From: Vibrio pomeroyi
Lineage (GTDB): Bacteria > Pseudomonadota > Gammaproteobacteria > Enterobacterales > Vibrionaceae
Direction: 5' to 3'
DNA: 64,000 nt
Assembly: GCF_024347595.1 (NCBI RefSeq)
Contig: NZ_AP025507.1
Coordinates: 1,860,001 to 1,924,000, forward strand
Positions 8,506 through 17,667 of the stretch are shown here, in pieces (positions within the stretch are counted from its first letter, which is position 1; every line of letters starts with the position of its first letter). A model generated the notes under the pieces. The model was not told where the DNA came from. It worked only from the letters and a program-made list of their open reading frames with translations, and ran no database searches. A program made the position numbers and the translations under genes.

Positions 8506-9426
8506 TCAAGTCATACTGATATTGTAGCTCGACTTCTGCATAGCTTGGAATGCCTTTTCTCGCGCCCATTTGTGAGCAGAATCGTTGTCATACTTAGGGT
8601 GCCACATTAACCAATAAGTGTGCATTTCCGTATCAAACGGCAAAGAGAAGTAGGTCGTTTCAAGGTGTCGACCTAGGTTATAGGCGATGTGTTCTGGCAC
8701 TATCATCAGGTAATCATCTTGCATCAGCACAGTACCTGCCGATGAAAAGAACGGAACCTGCAATGCGATTCGACGCTTAAGGCCCTGTTTCTTTAGAGCA
8801 ATGTCTGCGTAGCTGTCTTTGTCCCCGCCGCCAGTTACCTTGATGTGGGAATAATTGACGATGTCTTGTGCACTCAGGGTCGATTGTTGAGCCAGAGGGT
8901 GAGATTTGCGCATCAGACACACAGACTTGTCTTCACCAAGCTTCATGCTCGACACGTGGTCTGGCTTTCGAGGAAACATGCTCGAAGCTAAGTGAATACC
9001 TGACTCATTGAGCGCTTCAAGGTAATTGGGTTGCCACAAGCGATACGCCAAATTGATGTTCGGCGCTTCGGCGGACACTTCAGCCACAATCACAGGCAAA
9101 ATATACTGAGCGACATAATCACTCGAAGCCAACACCAACTCACCGTGCCAATCTTGAGGCTCAAATGGCTTATCATCTAACAGGTGGTCAAACTCACTCA
9201 GCAAGTCATCGAGCTTGTCTTTAAGCTGCAGAGCACGATTGGTAGGAACCAACTTGTTACCATCACGAACCAACAAAGGGTCACCACACAAATCTCTAAG
9301 TTGACTAAGCTGTCGGCTGACCGCAGACTGGGTGATATGCAGACGTTGAGCGGCGCGGCTTACATGACACTCTTCAAGAAGCACATGCAGTGAACGCAGT
9401 AGGTTTAAATTAATATTGCCTAACAT
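8506..9426 (-). CDS. LysR-family transcriptional regulator
   Basis: The 306-residue protein has an N-terminal LysR winged helix-turn-helix (residues about 5-64, with RAAQRLHITQSAVSRQLSQL). A periplasmic-binding-protein-like effector domain follows. Its ATG overlaps the stop of the upstream Lrp-type gene by 7 bases, so the two are translationally coupled. With the exporter downstream it probably belongs to an amino-acid export unit. The effector is unknown. Confidence 0.88.
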   Translation of the reverse strand: MLGNINLNLLRSLHVLLEECHVSRAAQRLHITQSAVSRQLSQLRDLCGDPLLVRDGNKLVPTNRALQLKDKLDDLLSEFDHLLDDKPFEPQDWHGELVLASSDYVAQYILPVIVAEVSAEAPNINLAYRLWQPNYLEALNESGIHLASSMFPRKPDHVSSMKLGEDKSVCLMRKSHPLAQQSTLSAQDIVNYSHIKVTGGGDKDSYADIALKKQGLKRRIALQVPFFSSAGTVLMQDDYLMIVPEHIAYNLGRHLETTYFSLPFDTEMHTYWLMWHPKYDNDSAHKWAREKAFQAMQKSSYNISMT

Positions 9427-9881
9427 GAATGTACCGTCGGATTCAGTTTGTTGAAAAACTCGGTCAGCACAGTATGAGTCATTAGGTGACGCAGATCTGG
9501 ATAGCTTTGCAGTTGGTCGCGAACTTGATTCAAACGCTCCATGCTTTCTACTTCAACATACAGCATCATATCTGTCTCACCGCTGATCGAGTGACACCAT
9601 TGCACACCATCAATGCTCTCGATTCGTTGCGCGTAAGATTCACAACTATGGTCGCTGCTCGACATGTCGAATTTCAGCAAAATATAAGCGCACACATTCT
9701 TCGTTTGGTTTGGCTCTGTCACTTGAGCGCTATAACCCGTTATCACTTTGTCGCTTTCCAGTTTCTTGATTCTGGCGTTCACAGCCGAACGCGAGAGGCT
9801 CACATCTCGGGCGATATCACTCACTGAGCATCGAGCGTTGTTTTTGAGAATATCCAAAATCTGGCGATCAAATTTATCCAT
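9420..9881 (-). CDS. Lrp/AsnC-family transcriptional regulator
   Basis: Residues 1-60 form the AsnC winged helix (MDKFDRQILDILKNNARCS, then ISLSR-like SLSRSAVNARI). The rest is the RAM/AsnC ligand-binding domain. I take ATG 9881 (153 residues), because GGAAAG sits 9 bases upstream and the conserved family start coincides. An in-frame GTG at 9899 would add 6 residues. The gene is divergent from the yjeH-like exporter and coupled to the lysR gene, an arrangement typical of Lrp-type regulators of amino-acid exporters. Confidence 0.88.
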   Translation of the reverse strand: MDKFDRQILDILKNNARCSVSDIARDVSLSRSAVNARIKKLESDKVITGYSAQVTEPNQTKNVCAYILLKFDMSSSDHSCESYAQRIESIDGVQWCHSISGETDMMLYVEVESMERLNQVRDQLQSYPDLRHLMTHTVLTEFFNKLNPTVHSC

Positions 9882-10112
9882 GCTTTTGATTCTTTCCACT
9901 TATTGTTCTATTTATAACGCCTAATTTGACACAACTTTCCGACTTATAACAGCCATTATGACAACCGACATTTTCACGCTTAAACGGATTAATACCGTCA
10001 AAATGGCGGTGTCTTACGACGTTTCGCTAGCTGTATTATTGATGTCGACAATGTATGCTTTCAATCTCAGTATTACCCATCCCAGAATAAGCACCAAAAG
10101 CTAGGAGAGCGA

Positions 10113-11378
10113 ATGACACAACTCAAACAAGAAATCACGCTAATGTCCGGAATTGGACAACTCTCTACGACCTTGCTGGGTACTGGGTTATTTATGATTC
10201 CCGCTATCGCTGCAGGTATCGCAGGTCAGTTGTCGCTATTGGCATGGTTAATCTTGTTTATCGCCATTTGCCCAATCGCCCTTACCTTTGCTGCATTGGG
10301 GAAACGCTACCCTAATGCAGGTGGCACCGCCTATTTTGTACGCCAAGCGTTCAGCGAGCGTTTAGAAACGAGTGTTGCTTGGTTGTTTGTGAGTGTTATT
10401 CCTGTCGGCATTCCAGCTGCGATCGCACTAGCGGGCGGCTTTGCTCAACAACTATTACCTTCGCCTCTCGACACACCGCTTGGTGCTCAGACCTTTACTG
10501 TAGCCCTGCTGATTGCCGTCAACTTGATGGGCAGTAAGTCTTCTGGTCGTCTGCAAACCGTGATTGCATTGTCGATCTTTACCTTGGTCAGTGCTTTTGT
10601 TTGGAAGGCTGACATCACCGTTACAGATGTCGCGATTCCCGCTATCTCGTCCGACTCTATGTGGTCTATCGGCGCGGCATTGGCGGTAATGTTTTGGTGC
10701 TTTGTAGGGATAGAAGCCTTTGCTCACATGGGAGAGGAATTTAAGAACCCACAGCGCGATTTCCCAATCGCCATCATTGCAGGATGTTTCGTTGCAGGCC
10801 TAGTGTATTGGGCTTGTTCAGTGGTCATTCTTAAACTGGGGGCTTATGGATCCGCTGAATTTGATGCTGCATCGATTCCGTGGGTGACAGAGCAACTGTT
10901 TGGCAATGGCTTCAAAACGGTCATCAGTGTACTTGGTTTCTTTGCTTGTTTTGCCAGCCTAAATCTTTATACCCAAAGCTTGTCTCGCATGATCTGGGCT
11001 CAAGCTCGCCAACACAGCCCGACAAGTAAAATGGCACAACTTAACCGTCGTGGTGTGCCTCTTTACCCAACGTTGGCGATTGGCTTCATCGCGCTTATCT
11101 CATGTGTGATTGGCGAGTTGTCTAACTTAGATCTCGAATTCTTTCTTAAACTCGCCAATGGAATATTCGTTCTGGTTTATCTGCTTGCGATGTTGGCGGC
11201 TTGCCGATTACTAACTGGCATTTCCAGATTTACTGCAATGGTTTCATTGGTTATCTGTACTTTGGTGTTTATCTGCCTAAGTTGGTCGATGTTGTATGCG
11301 GTGACCATTTTTGTGACATTGTCACTCCCTTGGAAGAAGTGGTTGGGTAAACCCACCGTTTCAATCAACAAGTTGTAA
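10113..11378 (+). CDS. yjeH: YjeH-like L-methionine / branched-chain amino-acid exporter
   Basis: An APC-superfamily inner-membrane transporter of 421 residues with about 12 hydrophobic segments. It matches E. coli YjeH in the N terminus (GIGQLSTTLLGTGLFMIPA) and in the central VMFWCFVGIEAFAHMGEEFKNP and SLNLYTQSLSR segments. YjeH exports methionine and branched-chain amino acids. AGGAG lies 7 bases before the ATG. It is divergent from the Lrp-type gene, which probably regulates it. A hairpin in the 3' end of the convergent mocR gene can serve as its terminator. Confidence 0.9.
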   Translation: MTQLKQEITLMSGIGQLSTTLLGTGLFMIPAIAAGIAGQLSLLAWLILFIAICPIALTFAALGKRYPNAGGTAYFVRQAFSERLETSVAWLFVSVIPVGIPAAIALAGGFAQQLLPSPLDTPLGAQTFTVALLIAVNLMGSKSSGRLQTVIALSIFTLVSAFVWKADITVTDVAIPAISSDSMWSIGAALAVMFWCFVGIEAFAHMGEEFKNPQRDFPIAIIAGCFVAGLVYWACSVVILKLGAYGSAEFDAASIPWVTEQLFGNGFKTVISVLGFFACFASLNLYTQSLSRMIWAQARQHSPTSKMAQLNRRGVPLYPTLAIGFIALISCVIGELSNLDLEFFLKLANGIFVLVYLLAMLAACRLLTGISRFTAMVSLVICTLVFICLSWSMLYAVTIFVTLSLPWKKWLGKPTVSINKL

Positions 11379-11394
11379 ACGAGAACAACCAATA

Positions 11395-12855
11395 TCACTG
11401 ATAAAAAAGCCGAGCGATCTGTTTGATCTTCGGCTTTATGTCACTCAAGCGGATATTACCAAAGCCCAATACTGCCCCACTCCAATCACGCTCATCACTT
11501 GAGCCATATTCGTAGAAATCAAACGGGCGAATGATGATGTTCTCAAGTTCAGCCCTTCGACTCCATTCCTGTTCTGATATTCCATTCGACCATTTCACTG
11601 TCACATGCAATCCTGCCGCTTGGCTTATCACTTCAAGATCACCATGAAACTCACTTTGAATGGCTTCGATCATCGCTTCATACTTGAGTTTGTATGAGCG
11701 ACGCATCTTTCTAATATGTCTCAGTAAGTCGCCTTCATGAACAAAGTCAGCCAATGCTTCTTGTGTATGTGCGGCGGTATCTCCAGTGAGCGCATCTTTA
11801 ATCTCAAGACACCTCGCCACCAAGTGTTCAGGCACAACCAAGTAGCCTAAGCGGAGGCCGTTGAACATGACTTTACTCAGTGAACCAACATAGATAATCC
11901 GGTCATCAAACCCGAGTTTACCCGCCAAGCCTTGCATACTGGTGTAAGGGCGATGTGCAAACTGAAACTCACTGTCGTAGTCATCTTCAATGATCCAAGA
12001 CTGGTTTTTGTTGGCCCAATCAATCAGTTTGAGGCGTTGTTCGGTATTGAGTGTCGTCCCCATTGGGTATTGATTGCTTGGGGTGACATACAGAGCCTTG
12101 GCGTGACTGGAGAGCACTTTTTCGATATCAAGGCCGACCTTTTCACGAACACGCACACCATCAAGTTCGAGCTTTAACAGGTCAATAATTTTATGCACCT
12201 GTCGATAGCCCGGCTCTTCAACCAGTATTTGGTCGCCCATCGCTAACGTCACCATTAAACCTATCGAAATAGCTTGCTGAGCACCGGCGGTGATAATAAT
12301 TCGGTCTGCATGACAACGAACCGAACGGCTACTTGCAAGGTAGCCGCTGAGTGCTTCCCTCAAAGCCAAACTGCCTTGAACGTCTTGATTACCTGCGATG
12401 TTCTGCCGCGTAGCGTGGCGTTGCAGCAGTCTCTGCCATTTAGCAAACGGGAATGCATCCAGATCAGGAACACCCGGCGCAAAACTTCGGTTAATGTCAT
12501 TGGGTGTCACTCTCGCGCCACTTGATGCATCAGCCTCTGTGGTCAAGCCATGTGAAGTCTGGGTACTGCTCGATTGAGACAAACTGAGAAAATGCTCCGG
12601 CTGTTCAACCGACACGTAAAAGCCAGAGCCTTTCTTGCTCTCGATGTAGCCTTCCGTGACCAACTGTTCATACGCATAGATCACGGTATTTCGGCTTAAC
12701 GACAGTTCTACAGCCAACTTACGTGTTGAGGGTAACTTACTGCCTTTGCTCCATAAATCTTGAACGATCTTCTCTCGAATTGCATGAAACAAGGCGGTTT
12801 GGCGCGTGTCGTGTTGTTCATCTAACTGTAGGTCACCGACATCAATAGGCTGCAT
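11395..12855 (-). CDS. MocR/PdxR-type regulator: GntR DNA-binding domain fused to a PLP aminotransferase fold
   Basis: Cytosolic transcription factor of about 486 residues. The N-terminal GntR winged helix (residues about 10-75, with LPSTRKLAVELSLSRNTVIYAYEQL) joins a class I aminotransferase-like domain through a linker of about 40 residues. The PLP-type features are IIEDDYDSEF and YVGSLSKV, the latter carrying the expected Schiff-base lysine. I prefer ATG 12855 (MQPID); a TTG at 12867 extends the frame by 4 residues. It is divergent from a flavin-binding PNPOx-like gene, a common MocR partner linked to vitamin B6, so regulation of that neighbour is likely. The final codons contain a terminator-like hairpin. 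Confidence 0.9.
   Translation of the reverse strand: MQPIDVGDLQLDEQHDTRQTALFHAIREKIVQDLWSKGSKLPSTRKLAVELSLSRNTVIYAYEQLVTEGYIESKKGSGFYVSVEQPEHFLSLSQSSSTQTSHGLTTEADASSGARVTPNDINRSFAPGVPDLDAFPFAKWQRLLQRHATRQNIAGNQDVQGSLALREALSGYLASSRSVRCHADRIIITAGAQQAISIGLMVTLAMGDQILVEEPGYRQVHKIIDLLKLELDGVRVREKVGLDIEKVLSSHAKALYVTPSNQYPMGTTLNTEQRLKLIDWANKNQSWIIEDDYDSEFQFAHRPYTSMQGLAGKLGFDDRIIYVGSLSKVMFNGLRLGYLVVPEHLVARCLEIKDALTGDTAAHTQEALADFVHEGDLLRHIRKMRRSYKLKYEAMIEAIQSEFHGDLEVISQAAGLHVTVKWSNGISEQEWSRRAELENIIIRPFDFYEYGSSDERDWSGAVLGFGNIRLSDIKPKIKQIARLFYQ
11403..11437. terminator. Terminator hairpin inside the 3' end of the mocR-type ORF
   Basis: AAAGCCGA pairs with TCGGCTTT, extended by GATC/GATC, around a short loop. 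On the minus strand the stem runs into TTTTTT and lies within the last codons, 8 bases before the TGA. On the plus strand it can end the yjeH transcript. Confidence 0.65.
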
Positions 12856-12905
12856 AACTGGATCCAAATAGTGTTTGAAAGTGGCTCTATTTAATAGACC
12901 AGTTA
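12856..12905. promoter_or_regulatory. Candidate MocR operator in the divergent promoter region
   Basis: AACTGGATC at 12856-12864 and GACCAGTT at 12898-12905 form an interrupted inverted repeat, each extended by a TATT/AATA-like tract toward the centre. It sits between the mocR-type and flavoprotein genes, where MocR factors usually bind repeated half-sites. The exact boundaries are uncertain. Confidence 0.4.
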
Positions 12906-12945
12906 ATCGCTACATTAATCAAAAGGCAATGATTAAGGAGCGATT

Positions 12946-13605
12946 ATGTTATCTAACACGAAAAGAACCATGATAAAGAAAGGGGCTCACAAAGCCGTAT
13001 TTGAACAAGAGAAACTGCATCAGATCATTGATGAGAGCTTAATCGCACACATTGCATTGCAAGGCGAACACGGCCCGATGGTTATACCTATGCTTGCTTG
13101 GCGAGTGGATGACATGGTCTATATTCATGGCGCTAAAAACAGCCGCTTACTGAAGGGATTAAAGAAAGGAGAACCAACCTGTTTAACGTTCACTCTGTTC
13201 GATGGTTGGGTGCTGGCTCGTTCGGCATTTCATCACAGTGCGCATTATCGTTCTGCAGTGGTATTGGGGGCATTTTCAGTCATCGATGACAACCAAGAAA
13301 AGGATCGCTTGTTGAACATCTTCATTGAGCAGATAGCACCGGGAAGAACCGATGAGGTTAGGCTGAGTAACGAAAAAGAGCTCACCGCCACTGAGTTACT
13401 GGCGATTCCGCTAACCGAAGCCTCGGTAAAAATTGGTAAGCATGGTGTGAATGATGACAAAGCTGATATGGACGTTCCCGTTTGGGCAGGTGTATTGCCT
13501 TACCGAACCGTTGTTGGGCCACTGGAAACCGTGCCAGAACAGGAAGGGCTCATTGAAAAGCCAGATTACCAACAAGCCTATGGTGAACGTTGGTATCAGA
13601 ATTAA
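12946..13605 (+). CDS. Pyridoxamine 5'-phosphate oxidase-like flavin-binding protein
   Basis: A 219-residue protein of the split-barrel FMN-binding type (Pyridox_ox_2 family). The N-terminal half shows the nucleotide-binding segments HIALQGEHGPMVIPMLAWRVDD and YIHGAKNSRLLKGLKKGEPTC in the expected order. It may act on a B6 vitamer or another flavin-dependent substrate; the enzymatic role is not established for this branch. AAGGAG precedes the ATG at good spacing. The divergent MocR regulator and the shared 90-base promoter region link the pair functionally. Confidence 0.85.
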   Translation: MLSNTKRTMIKKGAHKAVFEQEKLHQIIDESLIAHIALQGEHGPMVIPMLAWRVDDMVYIHGAKNSRLLKGLKKGEPTCLTFTLFDGWVLARSAFHHSAHYRSAVVLGAFSVIDDNQEKDRLLNIFIEQIAPGRTDEVRLSNEKELTATELLAIPLTEASVKIGKHGVNDDKADMDVPVWAGVLPYRTVVGPLETVPEQEGLIEKPDYQQAYGERWYQN

Positions 13606-13667
13606 CACACGAATATGATCAACTAAGAATAGTTGTATACAATCTGGCGTATCAAAAATTTAACATA

Positions 13668-14612
13668 ATGAAACTCTGTCGCCAGATGATGAATACGAAT
13701 AAGGACATTCTTCCACTTCAAGGCTTGCTCAATGGTATTGGGCAAGTCTATTTCACACCATCTGTCGTAACGTCCCTTCTGTTACTGTTAGCTATCTCTA
13801 TTGAATCCATTCCACTGGCTTGTCTTACTTTATTCGGTGCCAGCTGCAGTTACACATTAGCTCGCTATATCCCTAGTGGAATTAACACCAACAGCAAAAC
13901 AGCTCATGATCTTAATAGTGGTATGTATGCGTTGAATGGCGCACTGTTCGCTTTGTTCATTGGTAACTTCTTTGGGGTCACCCCAATACTAGCGGCTGTG
14001 ACAGTCTTCGGAGCCCTACTGACAGTTCCAATCGCTAAAATAGTGTTTAGCTTTAAAAAGTACCGCGGTTACACCAGCGCCTTTGTTGTTACTTCGTGGG
14101 GAATTTATGTTGTCCAATCAACCTTCGAACTTTCGGCATTTTCAACATCCAGCATAGCGTTGATGCCACTTATTAATATCGACACAGATGCAGGAACCTA
14201 CTTACCAACGTTTGTGGTGACCATGCTAAAAGGGATCAGCCAAGTCAGCTTTATCAATAAAGAGTTTTCCGGATTATTTATCTTGGTCGCAATCGCACTG
14301 AACAGCTTCAAACACGCTGTTTGGATGCTGCTTGCGGTGTTAATCAGTACCCTATTTAGCTCTTTAATTGGCGCTGACAGCGAACTGATCAAGCAAGGTC
14401 TTTATGGCTACAACGCGATTCTTGCTACCTTAGCTCTGGTTCTTTACCCAAGAATAGCTTGGCCATTCGTCATCTTAGGTATCCTGTTGAGTTGCCTTAT
14501 TACCCTAGGTTTTCACACCTTGGCACTGCTGCCATTAACAGCACCTTTCATTCTAAGCACTTGGGCGGCGGTTTACTTATCAGGCTTATTGCAAAAACGA
14601 AGCTTGGCCTAA
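13668..14612 (+). CDS. Urea transporter (UT family)
   Basis: Integral membrane channel-like protein for urea. About ten hydrophobic segments are present. The UT signature LNGIGQVYF stands near the N terminus, and the symmetry-related LYGYNAILATLAL in the second half. The open frame extends back to 13590, overlapping the flavoprotein gene, but family similarity begins after MKLCRQMMNTNKD. The likely start is ATG 13668 or the double ATG at 13686; no clear Shine-Dalgarno separates them. No urease genes lie in the window, so uptake of urea as a nitrogen source cannot be confirmed locally. It is convergent with an AraC-type gene, only 8 bases apart. Confidence 0.85.
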   Translation: MKLCRQMMNTNKDILPLQGLLNGIGQVYFTPSVVTSLLLLLAISIESIPLACLTLFGASCSYTLARYIPSGINTNSKTAHDLNSGMYALNGALFALFIGNFFGVTPILAAVTVFGALLTVPIAKIVFSFKKYRGYTSAFVVTSWGIYVVQSTFELSAFSTSSIALMPLINIDTDAGTYLPTFVVTMLKGISQVSFINKEFSGLFILVAIALNSFKHAVWMLLAVLISTLFSSLIGADSELIKQGLYGYNAILATLALVLYPRIAWPFVILGILLSCLITLGFHTLALLPLTAPFILSTWAAVYLSGLLQKRSLA

Positions 14613-14620
14613 CACGTAAC

Positions 14621-15628
14621 CTATAAATCCGTCCAAAATCGCTCAACATATTGCTTTGGCGTTAAGCCACGGTGCTTTTTAAACATTCGATTAAAGCTTG
14701 CCACATTGGTGTAGCCTAAACGTTTCGCGACCTCTTCGACTGGGAGTTTATAGCTCAACAACTCCACGGCAACATTGCTCAGTGCATAACCCATGATGGT
14801 GGAAAAGTTGACACCCAACTTATGCAAACGGCGTTGAAACTGCTGCTCAGAGAGTCCTAATAAGCTGGAAACCTTGTGCAATGTTGGTAAACCAAAATGA
14901 CGACTGTAATTGATCATCTCATAGGTGACCTTATGTTCATCACCTGCATCTGGCATGTTGAGATAGTTGTCTAAATCGTGGAAATTCATCGCCAAGCTCA
15001 TTTTACCTGCCGCCGGAGACTGATTAATGGATAGCCTTAGTTTGCTCGGAATCCAAACCTCTGTGCGTGGTTGCCCCCATTGGATATTGCACCCAAAGTA
15101 CTCGTGATAAAGCTCAGTATTCTCACGATAGCCTGCAATGGATACCGCTGCTGGCTTGAAGTCAGGCCCTAGGTAACGCCTTAGGATCTTCATCATAAAA
15201 ATCGCGATACGCACCGAGTCATGTACTTTACCAACCTCAGAATACTCAGGGTTGTCATAACACCATTTAATGAGTGTCCCAACTTGCGCGCCATACAAGA
15301 AAGCCCCCGACTGTAAACAGTGCAGCCCAATGTTGACTCGACGAATCGCAGAAGCAAGGTCATGCCCTGAAAAAAACCAGTTCGCCAGAGGCCCTAACTT
15401 CTCAATATCCACCCTATCAGCCAGCTTCAAAATGATGTCAGGATCGCGGGTTTTCTGCTCGAGTAAGCCATACCATTGGTCCACTTCATTCACTGGAATC
15501 AGGTTCATCGCGTTAGCAAATACTGACTTTGGAATACCCAAAGAGTCCATATCTAAGTCACGATTGGCCGCCGCATACTGATATACACCTAAAATTCCTA
15601 GTGCTCTTAGGAAGTTACAATTGTTCAT
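14621..15628 (-). CDS. AraC-family transcriptional regulator
   Basis: The 335-residue protein has a variable N-terminal domain of the Arabinose_bd/OruR type (residues about 15-200). Two C-terminal helix-turn-helix motifs follow, with the AraC signature VEEVAKRLGYTNVASFNRMFKKHRGLTPKQYV. It is divergent from the DUF3302/HlyD pair, 133 bases away, making that pair the most likely target. The ligand is unknown. Confidence 0.88.
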   Translation of the reverse strand: MNNCNFLRALGILGVYQYAAANRDLDMDSLGIPKSVFANAMNLIPVNEVDQWYGLLEQKTRDPDIILKLADRVDIEKLGPLANWFFSGHDLASAIRRVNIGLHCLQSGAFLYGAQVGTLIKWCYDNPEYSEVGKVHDSVRIAIFMMKILRRYLGPDFKPAAVSIAGYRENTELYHEYFGCNIQWGQPRTEVWIPSKLRLSINQSPAAGKMSLAMNFHDLDNYLNMPDAGDEHKVTYEMINYSRHFGLPTLHKVSSLLGLSEQQFQRRLHKLGVNFSTIMGYALSNVAVELLSYKLPVEEVAKRLGYTNVASFNRMFKKHRGLTPKQYVERFWTDL

Positions 15629-15761
15629 TTGCTACTAAGCCTCGAAATCCAAATTACAGATCAAATCATATAGAACTCATTATTAAAATAATTAGTAAAT
15701 TTGCAACCTATAAATCTGATATCAATCACACTCGGCGCTCAATTTAACCTAGGGTTTATCA

Positions 15762-16112
15762 ATGAGTTTACTTAGTGTCCCATTTGTCGGAACAGGCGCA
15801 GATACTGCACTACATGTAGTGGCTGGCGTAGTGTTAGTCGCAACTATCGCGGCAGCATGTTACGGGTTCTGGCGTGTACATGAATTACCAATCAATAAAG
15901 CTCACAGTAAAGATCATCACCAGCTCGGTTTGATTACCGCATTAACATGGATTGGTTTTGTATGGCATTGGGTATGGGTACTCGCGGTAATCTTGGCATT
16001 TGTTGATATGGAAAAAGCCATCATCAACCTAAGAGACACATGGAAATCTCCGGCAGCACCTAAGGAACAGGCAACGACCGACAAGCAAGATGAGGAGAGC
16101 CAAGCATGTTAG
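15762..16112 (+). CDS. YiaW-like DUF3302 inner-membrane protein
   Basis: The 116-residue protein has two clear membrane segments (about 14-35 and 55-80), a HxxH-rich connecting loop and a charged tail. It resembles DUF3302 proteins such as E. coli YiaW. These occur beside a HlyD-type membrane protein (YiaV), and that gene overlaps this stop by 7 bases. Function is unknown; the pair may form a small envelope export or adaptor unit. Confidence 0.72.
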   Translation: MSLLSVPFVGTGADTALHVVAGVVLVATIAAACYGFWRVHELPINKAHSKDHHQLGLITALTWIGFVWHWVWVLAVILAFVDMEKAIINLRDTWKSPAAPKEQATTDKQDEESQAC

Positions 16113-17329
16113 AAGGCTTAGCAATTTGGGCACTGTTCATTTATTTACTCAGACTGGTTGGTATGCCTTGGAACAAAGGCACCAAAGCATTTGCGTACCT
16201 AGGTGGTACATCTTGGTTGTTGTTCGTGTGGGTCGGCCTGCTCAACTTTACTCCAATGGATTTATCAGGCGGTTCAGTTGTTCAATCTCCGCACATTCAA
16301 TTGCGTCCAGACTCAACCAATGTGTCGGGTAAAACAACGAAAGTCCATATCCATCCAAACCAGGATGTGACTGAAGGACAACTGATCTATGAGATTGACG
16401 ACACCAAATATGTGATTGCAAGAGACAAAGCAAGTGTTCAACTTGAGTCAGCTGAGGTCGCTTTAGACACGGCTCGCCAAGAAGTCAGCATAGCTAAAGT
16501 CAGCTATCGCTCGGCGCTAGAGGACATCAAAGCTTCAATTGCACAAATTGAGTCAGCGAAGACAGACTTAGTGCTGCAATCGAAAACGCTTGATCGTTAC
16601 CAGAAGCAAAACAGTGTCGTACAACACACGATTACTGAAACTGACATCGACCAACAAACGGCGAAGGTAGATCTGGCGACTCATAACGTGACGACGTTGG
16701 AATCTCAACTGAGCAAGAAAGAAGTCGATGCAGAAAACGCAAAGCTCGACATTCACAAAGCCGAAACCAACGTTAGTAAAAAACAAACAGAGGTGGACTC
16801 AGCGAAAGCGACATTGGCTCAAGCACAATGGGATCTGAACAGCACCAAAGTCACCGCTCCGACGGATGGCTTTGTGACTAACTTTATTCTTCGTGAAGGT
16901 CAGCGCGTTTCAATGATGCCTCGTATTCAAATGTACACTGAAGAGAAGTACGTGTTGATGCGAGTAAACCACCAAGCGATTCGTAACATCAAAGTTGGTC
17001 AACCTGCAGAATTTGCGACGGCGGTTTACCCTGGCAAGATATTCTCGGCAACCGTAGAAGGCATTGTTGAGGCGACAGGTGAAGCACAGGCGAGCTTGCT
17101 CGGTATCGATGAACAGGTACGTGTCACCACAGGTCGAAACCTTCAGAACAAGCACCACTTTGTGCGTTTAAAGATCGATGAAGCAGAAGGCTACGATATT
17201 CCTGTTGGTTCTGTCGGTTTAGCATGGGTGAGCGGTGAGAAGCCGATTAGCTTTATGGCGTTCCTAGATGTCATACGCGGGATCATCATTCGAATGAAGT
17301 CTCAGCTGTACTTCTTCTACTCTATCTAA
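16106..17329 (+). CDS. HlyD-family membrane fusion protein (YiaV/YibH-like)
   Basis: The 407-residue periplasmic adaptor has N-terminal membrane helices (residues about 5-50). The lipoyl half-motif TTKVHIHPNQDVTEGQLIYEID is followed by a long coiled-coil hairpin (about 115-235). The second lipoyl half is STKVTAPTDGFVTNF, then a beta-barrel. Unlike RND adaptors it has an inner-membrane anchor of the EmrA/YiaV kind. Translation is coupled to the DUF3302 protein upstream. No outer-membrane partner is adjacent. A strong terminator follows. Confidence 0.87.
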   Translation: MLEGLAIWALFIYLLRLVGMPWNKGTKAFAYLGGTSWLLFVWVGLLNFTPMDLSGGSVVQSPHIQLRPDSTNVSGKTTKVHIHPNQDVTEGQLIYEIDDTKYVIARDKASVQLESAEVALDTARQEVSIAKVSYRSALEDIKASIAQIESAKTDLVLQSKTLDRYQKQNSVVQHTITETDIDQQTAKVDLATHNVTTLESQLSKKEVDAENAKLDIHKAETNVSKKQTEVDSAKATLAQAQWDLNSTKVTAPTDGFVTNFILREGQRVSMMPRIQMYTEEKYVLMRVNHQAIRNIKVGQPAEFATAVYPGKIFSATVEGIVEATGEAQASLLGIDEQVRVTTGRNLQNKHHFVRLKIDEAEGYDIPVGSVGLAWVSGEKPISFMAFLDVIRGIIIRMKSQLYFFYSI

Positions 17330-17354
17330 TACGCCTGATAGATGAAACAAGACA

Positions 17355-17389
17355 AAGCCCGTGCGATCTCAGATCGCACGGGCTTTTTT
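17355..17389 (+). terminator. Intrinsic terminator of the DUF3302-HlyD operon
   Basis: AAGCCCGTGCGATCT and its exact complement enclose a very small loop and run into TTTTTT. Confidence 0.88.
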
Positions 17390-17531
17390 GCTCGGTTGCT
17401 TAGTTACTTAAAATTCCATGTTTTTAGGCGTAGGGGAGTCCATAGAAGATAAAGAACTCAGGAACGTGCTGTGCTCATCTCATCGCGACACTAGATCATT
17501 ACCACCTAGATCACCCTGCACTAGCATTAAA

Positions 17532-17557
17532 TTGCAAATCGCAATTGCATAATGCAA
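17532..17557. promoter_or_regulatory. Tandem LuxO-type binding sites for the plus-strand qrr
   Basis: Two abutting 13-base sites are present: TTGCAAATCGCAA (17532-17544) and TTGCATAATGCAA (17545-17557). The known LuxO operator is TTGCA-W3-TGCAA; the second site matches completely. They lie about 110-135 bases before the sRNA start, as expected for a sigma-54 enhancer. Confidence 0.82.
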
Positions 17558-17639
17558 CAAGGGAATTCTAAAACGCGAATAAAATGGCCAAATACGCACC
17601 AAATTGCTATTAAACAGCCTATATTCGAGGTTTTAAAAG

Positions 17640-17655
17640 TTGGCACGCTATCTGC
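17640..17655 (+). promoter_or_regulatory. Sigma-54 promoter of the plus-strand qrr
   Basis: TTGGCACG is followed by CTGC with GG and GC exactly 10 bases apart. The sRNA 5' end GACCC begins 13 bases after the GC. The upstream TTTTAAAAG is shared with the second qrr promoter. Confidence 0.88.
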
Positions 17656-17667
17656 TTTGTATATATC

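Larger units (their letters stand above)
17390..17667. other. Upstream control region of the plus-strand qrr gene
   Basis: No ORF is credible here. The stretch carries the LuxO-type sites and sigma-54 promoter listed separately. The remainder (17390-17530) shows nothing recognisable. Confidence 0.6.

Noticed and set aside
13590..13667. Upstream start for the urea transporter
   Set aside because: These codons overlap the previous gene and are not similar to the UT family; conserved sequence begins after the later ATG.
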